DNA from: JBPYFK01 sp051984675
Lineage (GTDB): Bacteria > Actinomycetota > Actinomycetes > Mycobacteriales > Pseudonocardiaceae
Length of the DNA stretch: 45,071 nt
Direction: 5' to 3'
NCBI GenBank assembly: GCA_051984675.1
Contig: JBPYFK010000047.1
Span: forward strand, 1-45,071
The translations under genes were made by a program, and so were the position numbers. Below the pieces are notes generated by a model. That model saw only the letters and a program-made list of their open reading frames with translations. It was not told the origin of the DNA and ran no database searches. Positions 8,206 through 15,481 of the stretch are shown here, piece after piece. Numbering within the stretch: position 1 is the first letter of the stretch; every line of letters starts with the position of its first letter.

Positions 8206-8912
8206 CGGGCACAATGGTTCTTGACCGCTCGTGCGTGCTCGCGGCTCTGACCGAGGTACGCGACCCGGAACTGGACGAACCCATCACGTCACTGGGCTTC
8301 GTCACGTCCTGCACTGTCGTGCCCGACGGGGCGGTCACGGTCCGTCTGCGGCTTCCGACATACTTCTGCGCGCCGAACTTCGCCTTCCTCATGGTGGCGG
8401 ACGCCTACGACGCGGTTGCCGCGCTCGATGGGGTGCGCCGTGTCGAAGTGATCCTGGAGGACCACTTCGCGGCCGATGAGATCAACCAGGGCGTCGCCGC
8501 CCGCGCGGGGTTCGCGCAGTCGTTCGCCGGGCAGGCGGTCGCGGAGCTGGACGAGCTGCGCCGCGAATTCCTCCGCAAGGCCGTGCTCGCTGGCACCGAC
8601 CAGGTCTGCAGGTCGCTGCGGGCCGCCGGCGTCGAACCGGCAGATCTGGTGACGATGACGCTGGGACATACGCCGCAGTCGTCAGAGCTCGACCGCCTAA
8701 AGGCCCGCCGAGCCGATCTCGGTCTGCCTGCCGGGCCGGAAGCTCCGCTGGTGATCGATCCGTCCACCGGTGAGCCGGTGTCGGCGGATCATCTGCCATT
8801 GCACCTCCAGCGCGCTCAGCTCACGCAGATCAACATCGAAGCCAACACGGCGATCTGCTGCGGGATGTTGCGCCATCGGTACCGGTCGCGTGGCCAGGGC
8901 GAACAAACGTGA
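8202..8912 (+). CDS. MIP18/DUF59 family iron-sulfur or metal-cluster assembly protein
   Basis: 236-residue protein whose first 100 residues form a MIP18 (DUF59, SufT/PaaD-like) domain. It shows the DPEL motif (RDPELDEPITSLGFV) and a later Cys in PTYFCAPNF, matching the conserved Cys of the family. The C-terminal 130 residues are an extension of unknown fold. Family members help mature Fe-S proteins, so the likely client is the MimB 2Fe-2S centre or the diiron hydroxylase (inference). The ATG overlaps the stop of the amidohydrolase gene. A second, more divergent relative lies at 12501-12992. Confidence 0.85.
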   Translation: MTGTMVLDRSCVLAALTEVRDPELDEPITSLGFVTSCTVVPDGAVTVRLRLPTYFCAPNFAFLMVADAYDAVAALDGVRRVEVILEDHFAADEINQGVAARAGFAQSFAGQAVAELDELRREFLRKAVLAGTDQVCRSLRAAGVEPADLVTMTLGHTPQSSELDRLKARRADLGLPAGPEAPLVIDPSTGEPVSADHLPLHLQRAQLTQINIEANTAICCGMLRHRYRSRGQGEQT

Positions 8913-8958
8913 CTACGGCTGGCCGCGCCGTGCGTGTCATCACAGCCAATCCGAATAC

Positions 8959-8993
8959 GCCTCGCCCGCACCGCGGCCGGGTGCGGGCGAGGC
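8959..8993 (+). other. Strong intercistronic hairpin before the alcohol dehydrogenase gene
   Basis: GCCTCGCCCGCACC (8959-8972) pairs perfectly over 14 bases with 8980-8993 around a 7-base loop. It ends only about 9 bases before the AGGAGG of the next gene. There is no T-tract. It may be a processing or stability element, or a partial terminator (inference). Confidence 0.65.
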
Positions 8994-9012
8994 ACCACGT
9001 CCAGGAGGGACC

Positions 9013-10038
9013 ATGAAAGCCGTCCGGCTGCACCAGTACCACCAACAGCCCGTGATCGACCACGTCCCGGAGCCGACGGCCAAAGGACCGTTCGACGTCG
9101 TCGTCCGGATCGGCGGCGCCGGGGTGTGTCGCACTGACCTGCACATCATCGAGGAGCAGTGGGCAGCGAAGTCCGGCGTGACGCTGCCGTACACGATCGG
9201 CCATGAAAACGCCGGCTGGGTGCACGAGGTCGGATCAGCCGTCACGAACGTGGCGGTGGGTGACACCGTGATCCTGCACCCCACACCGACCTGCGGGTTG
9301 TGCCGGGCCTGCCGCGCCGGCAACGACATGCACTGCTCGAACAGCACCTTCCCCGGGATCAACACCGACGGCGGGATGGCGGAGTTCCTGCTCACGTCCG
9401 CGCGGGCTTGCGTCAAGCTCGCACCGGAGACCCGCCCGGAGGACGTGGCAGCGCTCGCGGACGCGGGAATCACCGCGTACCACGCCGTGCGCAAGGCGGT
9501 ACCCCTGCTGTATCCGGGCACTGTGTGCGTCGTCAATGGCGCAGGCGGGCTCGGGCACATTGGTATTCAGTCGCTGGCGGCGCTGACCGCCACCACCATC
9601 GTCGTCGTTGACCGCAACGGTGACGCGCTGAAGCTGGCCAGCGAACTGGGCGCGCACCACACCGTGCTCGCCGACGGCACGCACGTCGACGCGGTGCTGG
9701 ATCTCACCGGTGGTGAGGGCGCCGAGGTGGTGCTGGACTTCGTCGCCGAGCAGGGGGCTCAGCAGGACGCGTTCGCGATGACCCGCCGCGACGGTTCCCA
9801 CTTTGTCATCGGCTACGGCAGCAACATCGACATCCCGACGATCGACATCATCTCCACGGAGCGCAACATCGTCGGCAACCTGGTCGGCACCTACAACGAC
9901 CTGGTCGAGCTGATGGAGCTCGCGCAGTCCGGGAAGGTCACCCTGCACACCAAGAGCTACCCGCTCGATGCCGCGCTCGACGCCCTCGCCGATCTCGACG
10001 CCGGCCGCGTGCGTGGCCGCGCCATTCTCGTCCCCTGA
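9013..10038 (+). CDS. Zinc-dependent medium-chain alcohol dehydrogenase
   Basis: 341-residue NAD(P)-dependent alcohol dehydrogenase. Catalytic zinc ligands are Cys39 and the His64-Glu65 pair (GHENAGW). Structural zinc ligands are Cys94, Cys97, Cys100 and Cys108. The Rossmann motif GAGGLGHIG is near residue 176. The start has AGGAGG 6 bases upstream. In this operon it probably oxidises the product of the monooxygenase, such as 2-propanol, 1-propanol or acetol (inference from the propane/acetone pathways). It is 36 bases upstream of the GroEL gene and co-directional. Confidence 0.92.
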   Translation: MKAVRLHQYHQQPVIDHVPEPTAKGPFDVVVRIGGAGVCRTDLHIIEEQWAAKSGVTLPYTIGHENAGWVHEVGSAVTNVAVGDTVILHPTPTCGLCRACRAGNDMHCSNSTFPGINTDGGMAEFLLTSARACVKLAPETRPEDVAALADAGITAYHAVRKAVPLLYPGTVCVVNGAGGLGHIGIQSLAALTATTIVVVDRNGDALKLASELGAHHTVLADGTHVDAVLDLTGGEGAEVVLDFVAEQGAQQDAFAMTRRDGSHFVIGYGSNIDIPTIDIISTERNIVGNLVGTYNDLVELMELAQSGKVTLHTKSYPLDAALDALADLDAGRVRGRAILVP

Positions 10039-10074
10039 AGCTCTCACCTGCCCGCGACCGATGGAGGTGCACCG

Positions 10075-11763
10075 ATGTCCAAGGAACTACGCTTCGGGCC
10101 GACAGCCCGCGAGCTGTTGCTCTCCGGCGTCGACCAGCTTGCCGAAGCGGTGAAGTCCACGCTGGGGCCCAAAGGACGCAACGCCATCCTGGAAAAGATC
10201 ACTGGCTCCCCGGCGGTGACCAACGACGGTGTCACGATCGCCCGCGAGATCCATCTCAAAGACCAGTTCGCGAACATGGGTGCGCAGCTGGTGAAGGAAG
10301 CCGCGATCAAGACCAATGACATCGTCGGTGACGGTACGACGACCGCGACGGTGATCGCCCAGGGCATCATCCGCGAGGGCATGCGCGCGATCGCGGAGGG
10401 CGGCAATCCCGTGCTGATCAAACGAGGGATCGACCTCGCGGTCAACCGCCTGGTCGAACACCTGCGCACGGTCGCGCACCCGGTGACGACCAAAGCTGAT
10501 TTCGCCAGGGTCGCGGCTATTTCCGCAAATGACGATGACGCTGTTGGCGAGGCGATCGCCCAAGCCCTGCACACGGTGGGCGAGGACGGCATCGTCACGG
10601 TCGAGGAGTCGCCCGAGCACGGGATGAGCGTGGAGTTCGTCGAAGGTTTCGAGTTCGACAACGGGTACCTCTCGCCCTACATGGTCACCAACCCGGCCAG
10701 CCTGGAAGCCGTGCTGGAGGACCCGTATATCCTGCTGTGTAGCGAGAAGATTACGCAGGTCCAGCAGATCATGCCGCTGTTGGACAAGATCATGAGAGCC
10801 CCGCGCCCACTGGTGATCATCGCGGAGAACCTCGAAGGTACCGCGCTGAGCATGCTCGTGCACAACCACGTCAACGGCCTGTTCCAGTGCGTGGCCGTGC
10901 GGGCACCGGGTTTCGGTGATCGTCGGATCCACAAACTGGAGGACATTGCCGCGCTCACCGGAGGCGCTGTCTATAGTAGACATTCTGGATTCACGCTGGA
11001 GACGATGGGTGTCGAGCAGCTCGGGCGTGCCGCGCAGGTGCGTGTCACGGCCGACAGCACGACGATCATCGGCGGAGCCGCGGCTGACCAGGTCGAGTTC
11101 CGGCTCACCCAGTTGCGGTCCGAGTTGCAGCGGGCCACGATCGGCGCCGACGAGGACGCGCTCACCGAGCGCATCGGAGCCCTGTCGGGCAAGGTCGCGG
11201 TGGTCAGGGTCGGGGCGCCGACCGACGCGGAGCTCAAGGAACTTCAGCATCGGGTGGACGACGCCTTGGCCGCCACCCGAGCCGCGATGGCCGAGGGAAT
11301 CGTCGCCGGCGGTGGGGCGGCCCTCCTGCACGCCACCCCGGCCCTCGACGACCTCGAAGTCAAAGACGACTACGCCATCGGCGTGGACATCGTGCGGCGC
11401 ACCCTGTCCGAGCCGGCGCGCCTGATCGCGGAAAACGCTGGATTCGCCGCCAGCGAGGTGGTTTCCCGCGTCGCCGAGATGGGCGCCGACGAAGGCTTCG
11501 ACGCCCTCGAAGACCGCTTCGGCAACCTCGTCGAGTTGGGGATTGTCGATCCGCTGCGGGTTGCCCGCTCCGCACTGCAGAACGGCGCTTCCGTGGCGGG
11601 ACTTCTGCTCACCACGAACACACTGGTCGCCGAGGAGCAGACCCCATGGGGAGGCAGTTCCGCGCTGATGACCGAGCACGGGCCCCTGGACGAGGGTCTG
11701 CATCAGCCTTCCCCGGACGCCAGTACTCCCCAGTCGCTGGGCATGGGGCCCTCGGTGGGCTGA
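10075..11763 (+). CDS. mimG: GroEL-like chaperonin dedicated to the monooxygenase
   Basis: 562-residue group I chaperonin with the GroEL start (KSTLGPKGRNAILEK), the ATP motif GDGTTTAT near residue 86 and an intact apical domain. It lacks the Gly-Gly-Met tail of housekeeping GroELs; the C-terminus is instead Ser/Pro-rich and ends MGPSVG. No groES accompanies it. In mycobacteria the equivalent MimG is needed to fold the MimA large subunit (established knowledge), and the gene order here matches. GGAGG lies 8 bases before the ATG. An antisense open frame across the gene is a codon-bias shadow. Confidence 0.93.
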   Translation: MSKELRFGPTARELLLSGVDQLAEAVKSTLGPKGRNAILEKITGSPAVTNDGVTIAREIHLKDQFANMGAQLVKEAAIKTNDIVGDGTTTATVIAQGIIREGMRAIAEGGNPVLIKRGIDLAVNRLVEHLRTVAHPVTTKADFARVAAISANDDDAVGEAIAQALHTVGEDGIVTVEESPEHGMSVEFVEGFEFDNGYLSPYMVTNPASLEAVLEDPYILLCSEKITQVQQIMPLLDKIMRAPRPLVIIAENLEGTALSMLVHNHVNGLFQCVAVRAPGFGDRRIHKLEDIAALTGGAVYSRHSGFTLETMGVEQLGRAAQVRVTADSTTIIGGAAADQVEFRLTQLRSELQRATIGADEDALTERIGALSGKVAVVRVGAPTDAELKELQHRVDDALAATRAAMAEGIVAGGGAALLHATPALDDLEVKDDYAIGVDIVRRTLSEPARLIAENAGFAASEVVSRVAEMGADEGFDALEDRFGNLVELGIVDPLRVARSALQNGASVAGLLLTTNTLVAEEQTPWGGSSALMTEHGPLDEGLHQPSPDASTPQSLGMGPSVG

Positions 11764-11775
11764 TTCCCCAAGTGC

Positions 11776-11837
11776 GGCACGAAGCGTCGGCTCTGTTTGG
11801 AGACACCCCGCCACGCACTGAGCTGACGCTTCGTGCC
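11776..11837 (+). terminator. Long stem-loop after the GroEL gene
   Basis: Positions 11776-11792 pair with 11821-11837 over 17 bases with a single G-T wobble (arm core GCACGAAGCGTC), around a 28-base loop. It begins 13 bases after the GroEL stop, so it is a good candidate for the end of the operon, although there is no T-run. Confidence 0.6.
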
Positions 11838-11868
11838 CACCTACGCCGATCAGAGGAAAGAACTCATC

Positions 11869-12196
11869 ATGATTCTGATTGTCGTCAAGTTCACCAGTGC
11901 GCCCCGAGCAGGCCGACAACTGGCTGACTCTCGTCGATGACTTCACCCAGACCACTCGGTAAGAGGCCGGAAACCTCTTCTTCGAATGGTCCCGCATCTT
12001 GGAGGTGGCCAACCAGTTCGTACTCGTGGAAGGGTTCGCCGCGCTGGAAGCGGGCCAAGTATACGTCAACTCCGAGCACTTCAAGACCGCCATGGCCTGG
12101 ATGCCTGACGTGATCGCGAAAAAACCAGACATCATCCACGTCGAAACCCCTGTCGAAGGGTGGTCAGAAATGACCGAACTGGCACCCACGTGGTAA
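11869..12196 (+). pseudogene. Broken antibiotic-biosynthesis-monooxygenase (ABM)/YgiN-like gene
   Basis: Reading across frames gives a protein of about 108 residues of the ABM-domain type (dimeric alpha-beta barrel): MILIVVKFT, then VRPEQADNWLTLVDDFTQTT, then FFEWSR, FVLVEGF and HFKTAMAW. There are two lesions. An extra A near 11896 shifts the frame after MILIVVKFT. An in-frame TAA at 11960-11962 stands where a sense codon (CAA by one change) would be. A good ribosome-binding site (GAGGAAAG) still precedes the ATG at 11869. Neither lesion lies in a homopolymer, so real decay is more likely than sequencing error. It would have been the last gene of the monooxygenase operon. I recognise the family by pattern only. 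Confidence 0.72.
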
Positions 12197-12500
12197 GTCG
12201 CGACCACGTAGGACACCGAACAGCAATTGTTGCTGGGATGTCACAACGTGAGACATAGGACAGCCGATGGGCATCCGCACACGTTGGCCTTCCTGACGAA
12301 CATCCACCGTGTGGCGAGCAGGCACCTCGGCGTTACACGTTCGGGCAATCGTGCGCGCTGAACGAATTCTACCACCCATCACGATCTTGACGCAGATGGC
12401 ATCGTGAGAGCCGCTGTCGATCTCATCGAGTGAGCACCGACGTTCCCGACGCTACCTCAGCACGCCACGCCATCGGATGCTGGGCCGGACTGGTCTGAGG
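12197..12500. other. 304-base gap with two palindromes
   Basis: No gene is seen. It holds CAGCAA-TTG-TTGCTG at 12221-12235 and an imperfect operator-like repeat at 12238-12256. The rest shows nothing I can name. Confidence 0.5.
12238..12256. promoter_or_regulatory. Imperfect MimR-like site
   Basis: ATGTCACA-ACG-TGAGACAT. The right arm TGAGAC is perfect and the left arm differs from GTCTCA at one base. It lies downstream of the broken ABM gene, so it may be a weak or ancestral operator. Confidence 0.35.
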
Positions 12501-12992
12501 TCATGTGTGGGCAAGGGATTCCTTCGTGTCGGGACGCAGATCGTCCCTCGACACGACCTGGGCTCGCACGAACACACGCACCGTCTCCCTTGCTCCGATT
12601 TCGCGTGGTGACAGCGCCTTCGCGCGATGTTGCGGAGGCGTATCGAGCTCCTGCCCGCTCGCTGGTACTGCAGGCCGCGCGCTGGCGGCGCGCACGTCCT
12701 GGCCTGGTCCTCCCTGGGTAGGATACTGTTTCACGTCGTACTCGATGTTGGCCAGCGGGGCGATTTCGTGCAGCACTTCGTCGAGATCAGCTAATAGTTT
12801 GTCGGGTCCTGTCAATTGGCACAGGATCGATGGCATTCGCAGCAAGACCCGGAGGACGCTGCCGTTGGTGGACACGGCCGTCACGCATCCCAGCTCGGTT
12901 AGTGAAGACGTGAGTCCCAGAGGGCGCAGGGTACCGAGAGCGTCCCACACGTCGTCCAAGAGAGAACCGTTGGCATCATTTCGCACGGTCAC
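12501..12992 (-). CDS. Second, divergent MIP18/DUF59-like protein
   Basis: 163 residues from the GTG at 12992, which follows AGGAGGA by 5 bases; an open extension to 13046 has no such site. The N-terminal 90 residues match the layout of the MIP18 protein at 8202: VWDALGTLRPLGLT, TELGCVTAVS, then LLRMPSILCQL. The shared Cys is kept (ILCQ versus YFCAP), but the DPE motif of typical members is gone (RPLGL). The C-terminal 65 residues are Pro/Arg/Gln-rich and look disordered. Two perfect copies of the MimR-type palindrome lie 73 and 194 bases upstream. This suggests that it belongs to the monooxygenase regulon and acts in metal-centre assembly or as a regulator of it (inference). Confidence 0.65.
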   Translation of the reverse strand: MTVRNDANGSLLDDVWDALGTLRPLGLTSSLTELGCVTAVSTNGSVLRVLLRMPSILCQLTGPDKLLADLDEVLHEIAPLANIEYDVKQYPTQGGPGQDVRAASARPAVPASGQELDTPPQHRAKALSPREIGARETVRVFVRAQVVSRDDLRPDTKESLAHT

Positions 12993-13064
12993 AACACTCC
13001 TCCTCGCGCCCAGTTGACCTTCACGAGACTGGATTGAGGAAATCACGGCGAAGACCGCGTTGAA

Positions 13065-13079
13065 GTCTCATGTTGAGAC
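13065..13079. promoter_or_regulatory. Putative MimR operator O3
   Basis: GTCTCA-TGT-TGAGAC, a perfect 6-3-6 palindrome, 73 bases upstream of the GTG of the minus-strand MIP18-like gene. Confidence 0.65.
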
Positions 13080-13185
13080 ACCGCAAACACTCGCGCCGAC
13101 AGTCTATAGTGGACCTCGACCAACTCGTTGGAAGCGCGCATTGTTCCGGTCAACCGCAGTGTCGTCTACATAACCCAGGACGACG

Positions 13186-13200
13186 GTCTCAACTTGAGAC
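13186..13200. promoter_or_regulatory. Putative MimR operator O4
   Basis: GTCTCA-ACT-TGAGAC, a perfect 6-3-6 palindrome, 121 bases from O3. Paired sites are usual for hexameric AAA+ activators, although the spacing here is wide. Confidence 0.65.
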
Positions 13201-13251
13201 GCCGACGTGGAATTTGCCGAAACTGTGATGTTCTCTTTGTGTCGTTAACCT

Positions 13252-13293
13252 CGACCTGGAGGTCGACCTCGCCTGAGCCCGACCTCCAGGTCG
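13252..13293. terminator. 14-bp stem made of two self-complementary arms
   Basis: CGACCTGGAGGTCG (13252-13265) is the exact reverse complement of CGACCTCCAGGTCG (13280-13293), and each arm is also a palindrome by itself. It could form one long hairpin or two small ones. It may be a bidirectional terminator or a protein-binding site; no adjacent gene end settles which. Confidence 0.45.
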
Positions 13294-13420
13294 GTCGGTT
13301 GTCGTTCGCCCGAAGTGTTTGATATTGAGAACCTCGCGTCGCGGCGCGTCAGCAATACTTGGCGTTGGCCATCGGATGCCGTCGGGCGGTGCAGGGCTCG
13401 AGCTCGCGGATCGGACGGCT

Positions 13421-13460
13421 TGTGGGGTCTCGAACGAGTCGCGGCGTTCGAGACCCCACA
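13421..13460. terminator. 16-bp perfect stem-loop downstream of the Nramp gene
   Basis: TGTGGGGTCTCGAACG (13421-13436) pairs perfectly with 13445-13460 around an 8-base loop. It lies 230 bases past the minus-strand Nramp stop and is the best candidate terminator for that transcript. Confidence 0.55.
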
Positions 13461-13689
13461 GACTAGCGCGTCCTGACAAGAGGGATGAGGACGCAACCAA
13501 CCGGGGTTCGTGCCCGCTCCAGCGATCAACACCCGTCCATGACGACGCTGCCATGTGATGCCGACTGCACTGTGGATGCCCGATAACGACTAGCCATGAC
13601 GCACTGCCAGCGGAAACGCGGCCTGTTCGTGCTTGACTCTGCGCAGACGCCCAAAAAACCGTGGTTGCGGCATGTCCGAGCCGGCCTTG

Positions 13690-15009
13690 TTAGCCAAGGA
13701 GCTGATTGTAGAGCAGCAAAGCATTCAAGACGATGATCACTGCCGTGATGGCCACCATGATCCAGCGGAGTATGCGCGAGTTCGCGAACGGTCCCATGAC
13801 ACTCTGGTCGCGCGAAAGGGCGCACAAGGGGATCAAGGGAAAGGGTATTCCTAATGCGAGCGCAACCTGACTCGCGTTGAGCGCGTCCGTGACATTGACC
13901 CCAGCCGCCACCACGGTCAGCGCTGGCACCATGGTGATCAACCGTCGCAGTACCAGCGGGACGCGAAGACGCACAAAGCCAGCCATCACCTCTTGACCGG
14001 CCAACGTTCCCACCGAGGCGGAGGAGATTCCCGACGCCAGCAACGCAACCGCGAACGCGAGGGCCGCTGAACCTCCTACCAGCTGTGTCAGACCTGTGTG
14101 GGCGTCGTCGATTGTGCGTATTGAGTACTCGGCGTTATGGAACAACGTACCGGCAATGAGCATCATGGCGAGATTGACCAACCCTGCCAGCCCAAGCGCG
14201 ATGATCACATCCCACCGCTCGAAGCGCAGCGCCCGACGCCGCTCGATATCATTGCGGCAGTGGACGCGACTGCGGGTCAACGCGGAATGCAGGTACACCA
14301 CGTGCGGCATGACCGTTGCACCGATGATTCCGACGGCCAGGAACACGCCGTCCCCGCTGGGCAAGTTCGGCACTAGCCCGCCGACCGCGTCGGTCGAATG
14401 ATGGCTGATGCCAGCCAGTTCGTACCCGAGGCCGCCCATGATGATCAACAGCAGCGCCGCGATGGCCCGCTCGAATGGACGATAGCCGTAAGACTGCAGG
14501 CCGAGGACCGCCAACGCTACCAGGGCCGTGATGAGCCCGGCGGGCAGCAGCGGCACTGTGAACAGCAGGTGCAACCCGAGTGCGGCGCCGACGAACTCGG
14601 CGAGGTCGGTGGCCATGGCGATCAGCTCTGCCTGCGCCCACAACCCCCAGCGTACGGGCGGGCGGTAACGATCCGCGCAGAGCTCCGGCAACGACTTGCC
14701 GGTGACGATGCCAATTTTCGCAGAGCAGTATTGCACGGGCATCGCCATCAGGTTGGCTAGCACGACCACCCACATCAGGCGATAGCCGAATTCCGCTCCC
14801 GCACTGACGTTCGTGGAGAAGTTTCCCGGATCGACGTAGGCAACGGCGGCGACGAAGGCGGGTCCCAGCATGGCCACCGTGCCCCGCATCCGACCGCGCG
14901 CCAGGACTGTGTCCAGCGCTACCCGCTCCTCGGCCTGTCGTTGCACCGTCGTCTGCACAGTGTCGCTCCGCTCGTCCAGCGCCTGGCCAACATCTGCGAA
15001 CGCTGTCAC
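13690..15009 (-). CDS. mntH: Nramp-family Mn2+/Fe2+ transporter
   Basis: 439-residue inner-membrane proton-coupled divalent metal importer with about 11 hydrophobic segments. The TM1 metal-binding motif DPGN is at residues 60-63 (AAVAYVDPGNFSTN) and the TM6 motif MPH is in GATVMPHVVYLHS, so both metal-ligand sets (Asp, Asn, Met) are present. The first 40 residues are a charged cytoplasmic tail. The GTG at 15009 lacks a clear ribosome-binding site; the Met at residue 41 is an alternative start that keeps all helices. It lies next to the diiron monooxygenase region and could supply iron, but housekeeping manganese uptake is equally possible. Confidence 0.92.
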   Translation of the reverse strand: MTAFADVGQALDERSDTVQTTVQRQAEERVALDTVLARGRMRGTVAMLGPAFVAAVAYVDPGNFSTNVSAGAEFGYRLMWVVVLANLMAMPVQYCSAKIGIVTGKSLPELCADRYRPPVRWGLWAQAELIAMATDLAEFVGAALGLHLLFTVPLLPAGLITALVALAVLGLQSYGYRPFERAIAALLLIIMGGLGYELAGISHHSTDAVGGLVPNLPSGDGVFLAVGIIGATVMPHVVYLHSALTRSRVHCRNDIERRRALRFERWDVIIALGLAGLVNLAMMLIAGTLFHNAEYSIRTIDDAHTGLTQLVGGSAALAFAVALLASGISSASVGTLAGQEVMAGFVRLRVPLVLRRLITMVPALTVVAAGVNVTDALNASQVALALGIPFPLIPLCALSRDQSVMGPFANSRILRWIMVAITAVIIVLNALLLYNQLLG

Positions 15010-15481
15010 CGAAAAGGCAGTTTCGTCGTGCCGAATCGTAACGTCGCACGCCTCGCGGCGGAGTCTCGAAATAAGACAGAGCCCGCGCCATCGCAGGAAA
15101 ACCCGCCGGAACGCGCGGACGGGCCTGCTGCCGCAACCGGTGGGTGCTGATCGCTACCGTTGGGACAGGCACCCTGGTTTACCTGGTGGCTAACCACCGC
15201 GCGTTGCAGACCGATACTCCCGAGGACAACGTGTACGTCGATAGCGTCTTCTGCCCAAGCCCCACCGAGTCGAACATGACGCAGTTGAGGTGCCGAACCT
15301 GGTTCGACGATTGCCCCTATGGCCAGAGACGGGCGTATCAGGAAGTCCGGCACCACCCGCGGCGGACCTAGCCCCGTTCCTTCGCGCTGGCGATGTCCTC
15401 GACAGATGCGGAATAGTAGAACGTGTTCTATTATTGCGCTGCGTTGGTTCCAATGATCTCGTCTGTGAAGGAGTCGGTTCA
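15010..15481. other. 472-base gap upstream of the Nramp and SDR genes
   Basis: Divergent promoter region. A plus-strand frame of about 75 codons from 15144 has no convincing ribosome-binding site and no recognised family, so I do not call it. A KstR-like palindrome lies at 15417-15430. Nothing else is visible. Confidence 0.45.
15417..15430. promoter_or_regulatory. KstR-like operator upstream of the SDR gene
   Basis: TAGAAC-GT-GTTCTA, a perfect palindrome matching the TnnAACnnGTTnnA consensus known for the TetR-family repressor KstR of mycobacteria and rhodococci. The flanks AATAG and TTATT extend the symmetry. It lies 52 bases before the GTG of the SDR gene. Confidence 0.7.

Larger units (their letters stand above)
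13047..13689. other. 643-base non-coding region with operators and hairpins
   Basis: No convincing gene on either strand. It contains operator copies O3 and O4, a weak third copy at 13317-13331 (GTTTGA-TAT-TGAGAA), a 14-bp stem at 13252-13293 and a 16-bp stem at 13421-13460. Confidence 0.6.

Noticed and set aside
13421..13460. tRNA-like GTTCGAGACCCC stretch
   Set aside because: It is one arm of a simple 16-bp perfect hairpin, with no cloverleaf around it.
15144..15371. 75-codon frame starting MLIATVGTG
   Set aside because: It has no ribosome-binding site and no family match, and the region is the divergent promoter gap of the Nramp and SDR genes.
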